Assembly (NCBI GenBank): GCA_028023455.1
Contig: JAQFVV010006238.1
Span: 1,245,478 to 1,309,477, forward strand
Length of the DNA: 64,000 bases
DNA from: Epiperipatus broadwayi
Taxonomy: Eukaryota > Onychophora > Udeonychophora > Euonychophora > Peripatidae
Direction of reading: 5' to 3'
Positions 46,438 through 56,569 of the stretch are shown in pieces. Positions within the stretch are counted from its first letter, which is position 1, and every line of letters starts with the position of its first letter. The translations under genes and the position numbers were made by a program. The notes beneath the pieces were generated by a model. That model made no database searches, had not been told where the DNA came from, and worked only from the letters and a program-made list of their open reading frames with translations.

Positions 46438-47899
46438 CACCTGGGTCTTTTTTTTGTGCGGATATTTTTAATGCGATTTTGAAGTTATGCGATTCATGTT
46501 TCTTCTTAGTATCTTTTTATGCAGTTTTTTATGTAATAAATAAGTTCATATTTCACTATATTTATTAGATATCAAGAAATATAAATTATTAATAACGTAT
46601 TTTGACTTGAAATATTTTATTTTCAAAAATATAATGTTATATTAGCAGCTAACGTAAATATGGTCTGAAGTTATTTAGAAGCTTAGCTTCTACATAAACA
46701 ATCTATTTATACTTACAGGTATAAAAATATTGCAATTTTGCAATAAATATTCAAAAATTTTAAACTTTTAAAACATATTTCATTAGATATAACAGAAATA
46801 AATAAATGTTTGTTAAAATTTTTAAAAATAATTAAAAATAACAAAGATTTAATTGAATTTGTAAACTGGAAATAATCTTTCTAGAAACATGTAATCTTTT
46901 GGTTTTGATTACGATCTCATTTTTTTAATATTTATAGAAACAAAATGTGAACATTTAAAATTTATTTCATTAGTAAACAAAAATATCTATCAAATGAAGT
47001 CAAATTTATTATTTTCTGATAACTACTAATCATTTAACCATATATTTATGTTGATGTGTGAGACAAAAAACCATCAGAAAATGCTGAAATCTGAGAAAGT
47101 TTGCCGCATTGTGAATTATGAACGAGCTCTTAAATTCCAATAAGAGCTAAATAGTTGTATGTCTGGATATTATGAGCTTCATAAACAATTAATAAAACCA
47201 TCATATCAAAGTTTAACTACCGATTACATTGTTGACAGAAAATCATTAACACCGCACAAGAATGAAGATAGTGCTAATTGTATTTTCTCTTGTGATGAAT
47301 ATGATTTCTTACCAGCTCACAAATGAACCTCTATATTGTCAAATAGTGACGATACAAGACAAACTTTTTTTATTAACTATTTAATTTTATTCAAAACAAT
47401 GTTTTTATGTATAATTTATTTTACATTTTTTCATACATATTTTAATCATTATCACTATTTGACAATATATTTCTTTTAAATATTTGATAATTTTTTATTA
47501 GTCACACTTTATTTCCTAAATAGTGGACTTAATCAGTGAAGAATTTATTAGCTTCATGCTCCCAAATCAAAATGCTTTAGATTTGCCTATATATTTAAGA
47601 AAATAGGTTGAGAGATAAGAGGATCCCTCTTATTTTTATAAAGTTGTATGATTTGGAGAGGTCTCTCTTGCTAAAATTAAACACTCAGGCACATGTACTG
47701 AGGTTTTAGCCTTATGTAAGTATTATTTTTTAAATGTGAATTTTAAAGTAATTTTACCTTGTTGCTTTGGTTTTATGCGATTTTTGAAAATTATGGAACA
47801 TATCCCATATTTTTCAAAGTAAGTTAAGTCTATTTTTGTGCAAATTTTATATGCGGGTTTTCTGTGGAACCCATTACTGCATAAAAAAAGACCCAGGTG
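46438..47899. mobile_element. TA-target DNA transposon, non-autonomous (1.46 kb)
   Basis: Both ends carry the perfect inverted repeat CACCTGGGTCTTTTTTT, with TA immediately outside each end (46,436-46,437; 47,900-47,901), as in the Tc1/mariner/pogo superfamily. Subterminal sequence has repeated TATGCGATTTT and TGCGG/TGCAG-type motifs and GAACCCATTA, resembling pogo/Tigger-like ends. No DDE transposase frame is visible. The insertion interrupts the Gypsy-2 LTR, and the other LTR shows the uninterrupted site (near 50,420). Confidence 0.85.
47560..47740 (+). repeat. Dispersed repeat D-like segment inside the TA-target transposon
   Basis: TTAGATTTGCCTATATAT, GATAAGAGGATCCCTCTTAT and GAGGTTTTAGCCTTATGTAA resemble, in order, parts of the 20.5-21.0-kb units and of copies at 19.2 and 26.1 kb. 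It may be a nested older insertion or shared ancestry between the two families. Confidence 0.4.
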
Positions 47900-48328
47900 T
47901 ACTTAAGTTTGCCTCATGTTAGTGTTTGGTTCTAATAGCTTCCAATCCTGAGTATAGGCTTGCCTTATTGCATCAACCATTTTGCTTAACAGCTATGTTC
48001 TGGAGAATGATTCTTTCTTTCAACCCCGTGACTCTAGTTCTCTGAGCCTATTTTAAGTGGCTTGACTATTTATTTCCAGATTTCTATCCATAATGAAAAC
48101 ATTTAGATTTAGTGAGCATCATCATCTATTAGATCATTCTTGCTATTGGCTGGGTTATCTATTTGTATACACACTGGTTTGAGATAATGAATGCTCAATC
48201 TGATCTAAATAAGATGGGATCTGGACTAATTAATTTTTTAAAGATAAGATGGAATATGATATTCCTCATCCCAACTAAAATTAGCCCCGGAGAATACAGT
48301 CATGCAAGTGTATTACTAGGCCTCTTCT

Positions 48329-48640
48329 TCATTTTGTGGCCTCATCTAGCTTGGTGATCTCAGCAGATCCAGGGTCATTGTTTGTCAATCTTGAAATTGT
48401 AGATTCCGCACAACTGGCTAGGGATTCATCACTGGTAGATTGATTGATAAGGCTTTGCTGATAGTCAGTGATGTATAGTTTAACCTTAGTTGGTTTTAAT
48501 GTCTGATGTTGCTGTTCAACAACTGTTTTAAGCACTACTGTTTGCACTCCTTTAACTTCAATCACCACTGCTAGAACCCATTTGGTGGTTCCCTTAAACA
48601 TATGCATAGAATGTGAGCACATATCTGCTTTTTTGCACTT
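48329..48640 (-). pseudogene. pol: Gypsy-2 integrase C-terminal domain
   Basis: The frame contains GTTKWVLAVVIEVKG, matching the GxxKWxxGxIxxxxG motif of the Ty3/Gypsy integrase C-terminal (GPY/F-side) domain that follows a GDxVxxRN-type strand, and then VVEQQHQTLKPTKVK, corresponding to the segment where xxRHxxQLK/xxDQLxP lies. A Ser/Asn-rich end follows. Integrase core and zinc-binding domains are missing upstream; the frame follows the protease end within about 100 bp. Confidence 0.72.
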
Positions 48641-48739
48641 TTAGTTTCATGCTTTATCTTAGGGTTTAAACCCAAATCATTAAAACTACTACTGGGTAGA
48701 CCCTGTTTGAATTTTTTGTTGGGAGCTGTTTTACTTTAG

Positions 48740-49217
48740 TCACTGTAAAACCCCAGTTAATGAATTGGTAACATCCTAATAAATTGCTTTGCTTATTGGT
48801 AGACATAATAAGAGACAAATATCTACTTTTATTGGTCATTGTGATTTTAACTTTTGTTCAACACAAGAGTGCTATTTGATTGCCTTAGTACAAATAATTA
48901 TTTTGCTGCTAGTATGCAATTGATATTTATTTTATTTTATTAATGAAAGTCCATATATCTTTTGATACAATGGATACTGCAGACCTGGTATTTAATTCCA
49001 TTGTCACAGGTCTAACATTAATAATAATTCTGTGTTTGACTGCAGAATCAATGCTTCTCACATAGTTTATACAGATATTTTGTTTCTTAGCTTTTAAATT
49101 GCCTTTCCAGCATTTTGGAATGGACTCTTTCATCATTAGTAATTTATTGTTTCCTTGTAAAAGAAGAAGCATTTGTGTGGCTGACATGCTGTTCACATTA
49201 TACATTGGTGTGATCAT
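48740..49217 (-). pseudogene. Gypsy-2 protease remnant
   Basis: The frame at 49,217-48,927 ends with VTMELNTRSAVSIVSKDIW, which corresponds to the protease active-site region (MELDTGAxVSVISxxxW); the D-T-G triplet is replaced by N-T-R, so the catalytic aspartate is lost. After a frame break, LLGCYQFINWGF near 48,790-48,755 matches the LLGRDWLxxI segment that ends the protease domain. The protease is thus complete in extent but inactive. Confidence 0.75.
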
Positions 49218-49219
49218 TT

Positions 49220-49770
49220 TTATGTTGTGAGTATTGGTTGATCACATCTATAACAATGTCCTTTATTTATTGCTGCTGATTTGCATGAGCAGTGATTTTT
49301 TTTGTCAGCTAGATGCTTGACTGATCCAGTTTTTTCCTCAATGATTTGAATGCTATAGTCCACTTTCGTCAATGGACTTGCTTGACTAGCTGTTACTATT
49401 GCCAGAGTTGCTCGAGGCATAGCAGAATCAAATGTTATACCAGAAACCATTAGGACCTTGATCCTAACATTGTGGTTTATTGTGACATAAATAAAATTGT
49501 CTCTCAGAGCTTTGAAATCATATTTTAAAACTAGTTTTCTTATTCTAATTGCAAAATCTTTAGCTTTTTTCTCTCCCCATTGTGTACAGAGATTGAAATG
49601 GTATCTTTGCATTATCATTATGGGTTTTGGCTTGAAAACGTTATTTATTAGAGACAATGCTTTGTCAAAATCAAGATCCACTGGGAAATGATATTTTTGC
49701 ATTATCATTACATGTTTTGGACTGAAAAGTTTATTTATTTAGTAGAGACAATGCTTTGTCAAAATCAACT
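49220..49770 (-). pseudogene. gag: Gypsy-2 gag
   Basis: A 162-residue open frame contains FNLCTQWGEKKAKDFAIRIR then KLVLKYDFKALRDNFIY, the capsid pattern of Ty3/Gypsy elements in which a segment FxxxxQxxGExxxxFxxRLRxLxxxCxFxxLxDxxI is conserved. Near its end GHCYRCDQP resembles half a zinc knuckle, but the second half is not seen. An in-frame 90-bp duplication (30 residues) is present at its start. The true gag start, further upstream, is not recognisable. Gag packages element RNA. Confidence 0.72.
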
Positions 49771-49774
49771 GTCA
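49595..49774. repeat. 90-bp in-frame tandem duplication in Gypsy-2 gag
   Basis: Units 49,595-49,684 and 49,685-about 49,770 share TTTGCATTATCATTA, GTTTTGG.CTGAAAA and GAGACAATGCTTTGTCAAAA. 90 bp is 30 codons, so the minus-strand frame is preserved and the peptide MIMQxYHF occurs twice. Confidence 0.9.
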
Positions 49775-50269
49775 TCTTAGGGATTACTTGTGCTTGAAGA
49801 ACCTCAAGTCTGAGATCCAATAACAGAAACTTACATGACTAATTGTAAGTCAAAGTTTTTTTAATTTGATTCACCTATAAGTAGAAGAAAACTCTACCCC
49901 TGTAGCTTAGCCAAATTTCTGGATAGGCTAGATCAACTTTTCAATTGAAATAATTTTCGCCATTACATTTTATTCCCTCTTTTTGCTGTGGGAGAAAGAA
50001 ATATGATTTTATTTTTAACGACATGTGCTTATGATACTGCTAACCTAGCTGTCAATTGTTTGATTAAAACAAAATCTAATAAGCTGTTGGAACAAGATCT
50101 TGCCATCTAAAACTTTTTCTAGCTATTGGGGGGGGGGATAAATTATTTTGTCAACTGCACCAAATTTGTTGTGTTTAATTGAAATTATACATATAAACAG
50201 AAATGCAAGTAAATACATTTTACAGTATATTGATAATATATGAATAAATTAATATTTGCATATTTACAA
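49775..50269. other. Gypsy-2 leader region, no gene seen
   Basis: Between gag and the 5' LTR on the minus strand. A G run (about 50,128-50,137) is present. I could not identify a primer-binding site. Confidence 0.4.
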
Positions 50270-50666
50270 TGGTTATACTCCGCCTGCTATCGTTGTTGAG
50301 TTATAGGTCCTAGTTCTAGGATGAACTGCAGAAGAGACTTAACATGCCTTTACAATTTTTACCTATCACTTCCAACTGTTCTATGACAGTCTGCTTTGTG
50401 TATATAGTGACACTTCATTCTACCTCAAGTTGGTGTTGGAATCTAGTAGTTTCAATCCTGAACATGGACTTATCTCGATGCACCAACAATTTTGTTTAGA
50501 AGCTATTGACCTGTTCTTGCCATTGTCATATAATGTACTTGTATATGCATTGTTTCAAGGGGATTAATGCTCAATTGGATTTAGATAAGAGGTAATTTGG
50601 ACTAGTCCATTATTTAATGGTAAGATGAGATATGATCCTTCCTGAAAGATTAACGTTCAGTTGTCA
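50270..50666 (-). repeat. Gypsy-2 5' LTR
   Basis: Homologous to 46,293-46,437 plus 47,902-48,306 (see the other LTR for landmarks), with an internal deletion of about 150 bp. It starts TGGTTATACTCCGCC in plus orientation and ends near GTTGTCATCA. It preserves the empty site of the TA-target transposon. Confidence 0.75.
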
Positions 50667-50799
50667 TCAAGATAACTTCTTATCCTCTATTATTTTCAGA
50701 AATATGAAATTCTTTATGCTTGCATTTCCTCTCAATAGCCAATTAATGTAAGTTTGAGTTAGTGATTAACCAGATATGTATAAAATCTTTATTCTTAAT

Positions 50800-51155
50800 A
50801 TTTAAATCGATTCTTCAGACTACTTTCTGGCATTTGCCTTTATCATTGGGATTTGGAATTCAAAGTTGGAAAGAGGGCAACTAAAATGTATTGTTAATGG
50901 GCAAGATTCAGATATATAAAACTATTGTGGCAGTTTGATTTGGTTTCAAAATCTTAGGCTGATTTGAATTTGATGCTGTGTTCACCTTGAAAATAGAAAT
51001 TAAAACTTGTTGTTTGTTGCAGATCTGTATTTTTTCCAGCCTTGAATTCCCAGCCTAATTGGTAAAGGTAGAATCCAGATAGAGGATTTATATGCGTCCG
51101 ATAATTGTGATTGCTCAAGCTTATGCTAGATGGCACTTCAGTGGAGAGCTGCTAT
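50800..51155. repeat. Dispersed repeat C fragments in opposite orientations
   Basis: CAGACTACTTTCTGGCATTT and GCCTTTATCATTGGGATTTG (about 50,815-50,855, plus) and, reverse-complemented, GCCATCTAGCATAAGCTTGA then GCAATCAC (about 51,105-51,140) correspond to the two halves of repeat C. The middle has diverged. The open frame at 50,954-51,136 has no domain. Confidence 0.45.
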
Positions 51156-51289
51156 TTCTTTTTTCCTTATTAATTCACATTCATTAAGGTTTGCTTCAAA
51201 TAATCTGAGGATGGATTTTTAGTGTTATTTATGAGATTACAAATGAGATTAGAAATTGAATTTTATGATGCATAAATGAATGTTATCTT

Positions 51290-51995
51290 GATAAAATTGT
51301 AGTTACTATCGATAGAAGCAGTAGTAAAAATAAACTTAACAGTGTTAGAGTGAGTGGCATTTACAATGAGTATGCAATAGGAATAAGTGCATTCACTAAA
51401 CCCAAGAAAATAGCAGAGAAAATAAAAGTTTAAGAATGATTGTTAGAGAGCAAAACATAAAACTAGTTACTGATTTTAAATACCTTAGAAATGTTTTACA
51501 TCATTTGATGGAGTGGTAGAGTGCAGATTCTGGAGTTTCATGATCCTTATATCATGGCCAATTTTTATCATTTTCATTATTCAGATTTATGAACCCATGA
51601 GTACTCTACCATTTTATTTTATTTTAATACTTAGAAAGTTGCCTAACAAATGATATCACTTGAGGAAATGAAATTAGAATAAGAAATGTAATGTTTAATA
51701 GGACTTAATTAAATGACTATTCTGCAGCTTTTTAAAATGCTAATTAAGAATGAAGATTAAAATATGTTATTGATTGATGTGTTACTTTATATGAAGCTGG
51801 AGACTTTGGTAGTTAATAAAAGTGAGAAGGAAAAAATGAATACCATAAAGATATGAAATGAAAGCAGAATGAAATATGGATAAGTTGAGAGGATAAGGTT
51901 AGAAAGATAAAGATGGTGAAGAGACTAAATGAAAGAATTATTTCTTGAAATTAGAAGACGAAATGAATTAACCCATATTTATTATGTTCTACCTA
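51290..51995 (+). pseudogene. LINE C-terminal fragment with a SINE-B insertion
   Basis: The plus strand reads VTDFKYLRNVLHH near 51,470, the FKYLGxxL segment after RT motif C. It is interrupted at about 51,500-51,630, then continues with SLEEMKLE, VLLYMKLETLVVNKSEKEKM (51,780-51,840, the VLLYGxETWxLxxxxExxL segment) and a YGXVERIRLE-like stretch (RISWxERIRNE). The arrangement fits an L2- or RTE-like LINE. Stops are frequent. Confidence 0.58.
51500..51630 (+). mobile_element. SINE-B copy inside a LINE fragment
   Basis: GATGGAGTGGTAGAGTGCAG is A-box-like and GGAGTTTCATGATCC is B-box-like. The insertion splits the LINE segment described above. Flanking CCTTAGAAATGTT/ACTTAGAAAGTTG are only partly alike, so the target duplication is uncertain. 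Confidence 0.48.
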
Positions 51996-52599
51996 CTTTA
52001 TTTTTTTTTACTAGAAGATAGTGTCACCAATTGGTGAATTTCATACTAAATTGAGTTTTTTTTTTATTTAAGAATTTTAGGTGCAAAATATGGTCACATT
52101 GTTTTAGCATATTAAAATAAAATTTGATGTTACATTTAAATCATTTTAGTCAAACTGAAATAAAATCTATTTCAAAATATTTTTATTTTGGTGAACCAAA
52201 TTAATTATATTGGTCAATGCACAAATGTTGCTGGAATAACGCAATATGTTTGAATCATATTGATAGTGATCATGAATTTCATATTTAATTTTACTTATTG
52301 CTTGGTTTCATTATAGCCATAGCACAATTTTCTGGTGATGTCTTAATTCGACGTCCTGAGATTTTTATTATTTTATTTTACATATTTGTGTTTTCCTCCT
52401 TTCAATAAGTAAAAAGCAGACTTCTTTCAGAAGTGCATGCTAAAAGATCCTTAACTTTAAAATTGATTCTGTGCTCTTCAGCTGCTAGAGGAAGTTATAT
52501 TGAATGGTAGCAAACATAAACAATCTGAATAGTCTTAGGTTTTTAGGAGGTAAATTTAGTTTTATTGTCAAACAAATAGCAAGAGGATTGGCTATGGTT

Positions 52600-53540
52600 A
52601 TAGATTAATTGTATTCCCTGAAAGCTGTGGACCATTTAATTGAATATTTAAAGGAAAGTTTAATGACAGCAGGAAAATAAAATAATTTAAAACTTAAGCA
52701 AACAAAATATACAGGGATTATTAAAAAACACTCTTGGGCAGAGGAAGTGAGTAACAATAATGGGAATTATATTTTCTAATTGATGAATCAAATGCCATTT
52801 CACTTTAAAATTGTTAGGAATTGTCATTATCATTTGGTATCTTATTCGACAGATGAAAAAGACATGAATATGCTGAAAGTGGAAATCATGAGGAAGGAAA
52901 GAATGAAATCAAAGTTTAGTGAAGTAAGAAATGGCTTTCTGGAAACATTAGTTTGAGAGAAGTGGATAAATAGGCATATGTATATCAAGAAGGGAAAAAG
53001 TTATTACATTAAGAACAAAAAATTGCTCACTAATCAAGAAAAATAGTAAACAAGTTGGTAAAACAGTTGTTATAAGATATACTAGTACTACCTTGTGTTA
53101 TGGCTGACATAAGTGATAATACAGTAGCAGTACCAGATAAGATGCAAAGATGGCAGCATACTAAAAAGGGTGATCCAGAGTGAAATGAACTGATCTTTCC
53201 TTATTTTATGAGGATTGATTTGAATAAAGTTGAAAAGTTTTCAAATTACGGCTGACTGAATCATTAAAATATTTTGCCATTTGATAAGTACAAAAAAAAT
53301 CACTGAAGAATTTATCTCGGTGTATTTGTATAATAAATAGGACAAATAGATTCAGAATTTAATGAATGTAAAATGTTAATGAAAAAAGGGATGATTACTT
53401 AATTAAAAGGAAAAAAACAATGTGGACTAGTACTGTGGAATAACAATCATATAATTAAATGGAATAGGAAGGAAGGTTTCATGATACATAATTGAAATAT
53501 GTAGGCAAAACTGTGAAACAGCCTTTAAGTAGTCAGTATA
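52600..53540 (+). pseudogene. LINE-like remnant
   Basis: The plus strand contains, in order, LKLKQTKYTGI-like sequence (compare LKLNxxKTKxM), FSEVRNGFLETL (compare the RIxxARxAFxxL segment) and YTSTTLCYG (compare LxxxLLYG). All are weak and frame-broken. Composition is purine-rich on the plus strand, as in the other LINE fragments here. Low confidence. Confidence 0.38.
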
Positions 53541-53544
53541 GAGA

Positions 53545-54345
53545 TCTCTCCAAAAGTTCATTATAAAAGAACAGTGAATGAGAAAACATTTCTTACCAAG
53601 TTAGCCAATGTCCAGATGTTGAGAATTTGGGCATTTTACTATCCTTTCTACTCTCTAGCTAATAATAGTAAGATATCCTTTTACTAACCTTGATTGAATG
53701 GTCAGCGTATTTTCTGGTTTAACTATTTAAAAGAAAATTTTTATGCTTGATTGCGACATATGCATTTTTTCAGATTTATCCAATCCAGATTTGAAGATTG
53801 TAGGCGTGGGAGTTTATGCATTGAAGTTTACCACAAGACTTGTAATTCAGATAGATGTATATATTTTTTTAACACCGGATATAACAAAAGGTGAAAGATT
53901 AAATTATGCTGAAATTATATGATGCATCACAACTAAACTAAAATTTAAATTAATTATAAAAACTTCAAACAGTTTTATATATATATAAAGAAAAGAAAAA
54001 GATGTCAAAGATGAATAAATATTTAATACTTTGTTGTAAAAAAGATAATTTTCATTTATATATATATATTTTAAAAAAATTCTATTAATAATTTTACAAA
54101 AATTATACAACTACTTTTAATGAAACTATTGTTAAATATATAATCATATTGTTAAGGATAATTATTACTTGAACAATATTTTAATGAAACAATTGTATTC
54201 AATTCACATTAATTTTTTTAAATTGTGCCACTTATTGTAATAAAAAAAGTTTTACAAACAAATTTTCACATTTATTTAACTAACTGTACAAATAAAATTA
54301 CTTTTATATTTAAAATGTTAAATATTTTGCACAATACAAATTTAG
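53545..54345. other. AT-rich spacer, no gene seen
   Basis: A/T tracts with a (TA)n run near 54,055. It probably includes the 3' untranslated part of the adjacent minus-strand LINE. Confidence 0.4.
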
Positions 54346-54349
54346 ATTC

Positions 54350-55800
54350 AAAGAAATAATCATTCAGCAGTTTCAGTACAAATATCATAGCTTTAGTTTT
54401 ATTTAGACAAAGTTGACTCTCATTAAACCACATAGTAAAAAATCCATATGCCTGTTAGAATTTCTAATGATTGACTAGTGTCAACAAACTCAACATTAGC
54501 AAAATTATCACCATCAGTGTCAAAGATTTCAAAGTTCTAAGAAACCAGTATCCTGAGACATTCCAATATTAATTGAAATTGCATTACCAATTAAGCCAAT
54601 ACTAATCATTGAAATTTTTTGAATCCATAAGAATATACTCTTTTTAATAGAATCTTATGATTTATTGTATCAAAAGCCTTAGAAATACCAATGTATACTG
54701 ATAATGTTTTTAAAACCTTCACAAATGATCCAGTAATTTTACTAATATGATGATAGAGAGCTCCTACAGTACCATTATTTTATACAGATTTATACTGAAA
54801 GTTTGATAAAATGTTTTTTTTGTAAAAAGTGACATCATCCTTGTATAACGATAATTTTTATTAGTCATTCATTAAACTAGAGATTATTCAATAATTAATA
54901 ATATTTCTGTAGTATAATTTTCACTACACCACTCTTATGCAAGGTAGTGACTGGTTTCTATCCATTTTTAACATCTTGTGGAAGGATGTAATTATAAGTA
55001 TATGATTAATCATACACATGTCATGGGTCACATGTTTATGACTATATCCCTCCACAAAGTGTTAAAAGTGGATAGTAACCAATACCTATCTTGCATGAGA
55101 ATGATGTAGTGAAAATTACATTACAGAAATATGACATCATCCTTGATTTTATTCTTGGTTCAAATGATTTAAAAGAGAAAATAATAAAGATATCAATCTA
55201 TAATTTTCAGTAATAATAGATTCTTCTTTTTTAAAAACAGGAACAACAATATTTCTCTTTAAATATTCTGGAACAATATTTGAATGTAATAAAGAGGCAA
55301 AATATTATTCTTTTTGGCATTTAATTGTCTATCTTATCAATAACAACTGATTTAACAGTTTTCGAATTATATATAGCAATTTCACCTGTGAATGTATAAG
55401 ATCTAAGAAGAAAAACTGATGAGTTAATACCCATAATATTTTCGGCATGAAAATTTATAATGTCCTTCAAAAGAAGTAAAATATGTATTCATTGCATTAG
55501 CAACTTTAAATTTGTTTTCATTTATGCCCCCTAGCGTAGTATCAATATTTTATTCTTTATTGATAGGTTAAAATCTTTAATCGAGTCATTTATGACTTTT
55601 CATTTTGTAGTAGTACATTTGTTTTATAAAGTTCCATAATAATTACACCTTGCATTTTTTATTAAAATTTGAAATTTTAATTTTTTTGCCAAGCAATGTA
55701 ACAGATATGTTTTTTCTGAATCATCTCTTATCATTTAGTGTTTTCCTTTTGTACTCACACTGTAAGAGGCAGCATCTATTTATGTTTTTAAAATATTTCA
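54350..55800 (-). pseudogene. CR1/Jockey-like LINE reverse transcriptase
   Basis: Minus-strand order: an ENKFKVANAMNTYFTSF segment (linker with NxYFxS, about 55,520), VPEYLKRNIVVPVFKKEESI then ITENYRLISLL (about 55,290-55,210; WKxAxVxPIFKKGDxxxxxNYRPISLL), then, beyond an inserted repeat, SKAFDTINHKILLKRVYSYG (about 54,685-54,625; motif A, DxSKAFDTVxHxxLLxKLxxYG), GMSQDTGFL (motif B, GVPQGSxLGP), and WFNESQLCLNKTKAMIF (about 54,440-54,390; the NxLxLNxxKTKxMxF segment). The motif C FADD is decayed. Motif style differs from the RTE-like copies, so this is a separate clade. Confidence 0.8.
54844..55131. mobile_element. Foldback insert in the LINE, with 14-bp target duplication
   Basis: The direct repeat TGACATCATCCTTG flanks the insert (54,830-54,843 and 55,132-55,145). 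Inside, arms of about 90 bp (about 54,900-54,995 and 55,040-55,131) are inverted: both show TATTTCTGTA.T.TAATTTTCACTACA in the left-arm sense, a GCAAGGTAG region and CTATCCA.TTTTAACA. The LINE coding similarity resumes directly on the other side, so the insert came later. Confidence 0.8.
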
Positions 55801-55919
55801 CATTTATTAAAAATAATTTAATAATAATTTTTATTTATTTGTTAATTGCACAATATATAAAAAATAATATAATTCCAAAAAAGAATAGACTTGTGTGAGG
55901 AGTTACTCATAATAGATTT

Positions 55920-56500
55920 CAAGTGTCAAAATTAATTAAAAAAAAAATTGAATATATATACATTAACCACGTGCAAAACACACAATGGATAAATTTACAA
56001 AGGTTAAAAAAAAAACAAAAAAACCCCCAATAATAATGAATAAAAATAATTATGCAATACGATAATCCAAGTCACAAATTTTTGTTTTTTAAATATATAA
56101 TATAGCGATGTACAAAACATACAGCAAATAAATTTACAAAGGTTAATACAAAAAAAAGAAAAGAAACAGTACCAATAAATAAAAATAGTTATATGCAATA
56201 CAGTAATCAAAGTTGCTGATGTTTTTTTTTAATATAGTAAATAGCTATGAATCATATGCAAAACATACATTTAATAAATTTACAAAAATTAATATGATAC
56301 CAATAATTCTGCACTTCTAAAGCTAGGAGCTTTGAAAATGCTAAGCATAAATAAACATTAATGAATAAAACTTCTCTAACAAGCGTAGAAATACAGAATT
56401 ATTGGTATTATATAATTTATGAGAAGTCAAAAAATTAATATGATAAACAGAAATAATTACATGCAATATGATAACCAATGTTGCAAGTAAATAAACGAAA
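55920..56500. repeat. Degenerate tandem repeat, unit about 130-170 bp
   Basis: Three to four imperfect units share ACATACA..AAATAAATTTACAA, GGTTAATA, an AAATAAAAATAATTATATGC segment and ATGCAATA.GATAATCAA in order (from about 55,960, 56,090, 56,235 and 56,420). It ends just before the large palindrome. No coding content. Confidence 0.65.
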
Positions 56501-56569
56501 TAAGTTATAAGCAATATCTAGTGAATAATAAGCAATATCTAGTGAATAAATAACAACAAAAGATATAAA

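Larger units (their letters stand above)
46293..48306 (-). repeat. Gypsy-2 3' LTR (interrupted)
   Basis: Excluding the insertion at 46,438-47,899, this segment matches 50,270-50,666 in order: TGGT.ATACTC start, TCCTAGTTCTA, ATTTTTACCTA, CTGTTCT.TGACA, AGTGACACTT, then CAATCCTGA, ATGCACCAA-like, ATGCTCAAT, and GATATGAT near the end. About 150 bp near 48.02-48.18 kb are missing from the other LTR. Boundaries are judged by eye to within about 10 bp. Confidence 0.78.
46293..50666 (-). mobile_element. Ty3/Gypsy retrotransposon with LTRs and large deletion (Gypsy-2)
   Basis: Two homologous LTRs lie at about 46,293-48,306 (split by another transposon) and about 50,270-50,666. Between them, on the minus strand, are gag, a protease remnant and the end of integrase. 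RT, RNase H and the integrase core are absent, so the copy is an internally deleted, non-autonomous derivative. A purine-rich stretch AATGAAGAAGAGG (minus strand, about 48,335) directly precedes the low-coordinate LTR, as a polypurine tract should. Confidence 0.82.
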
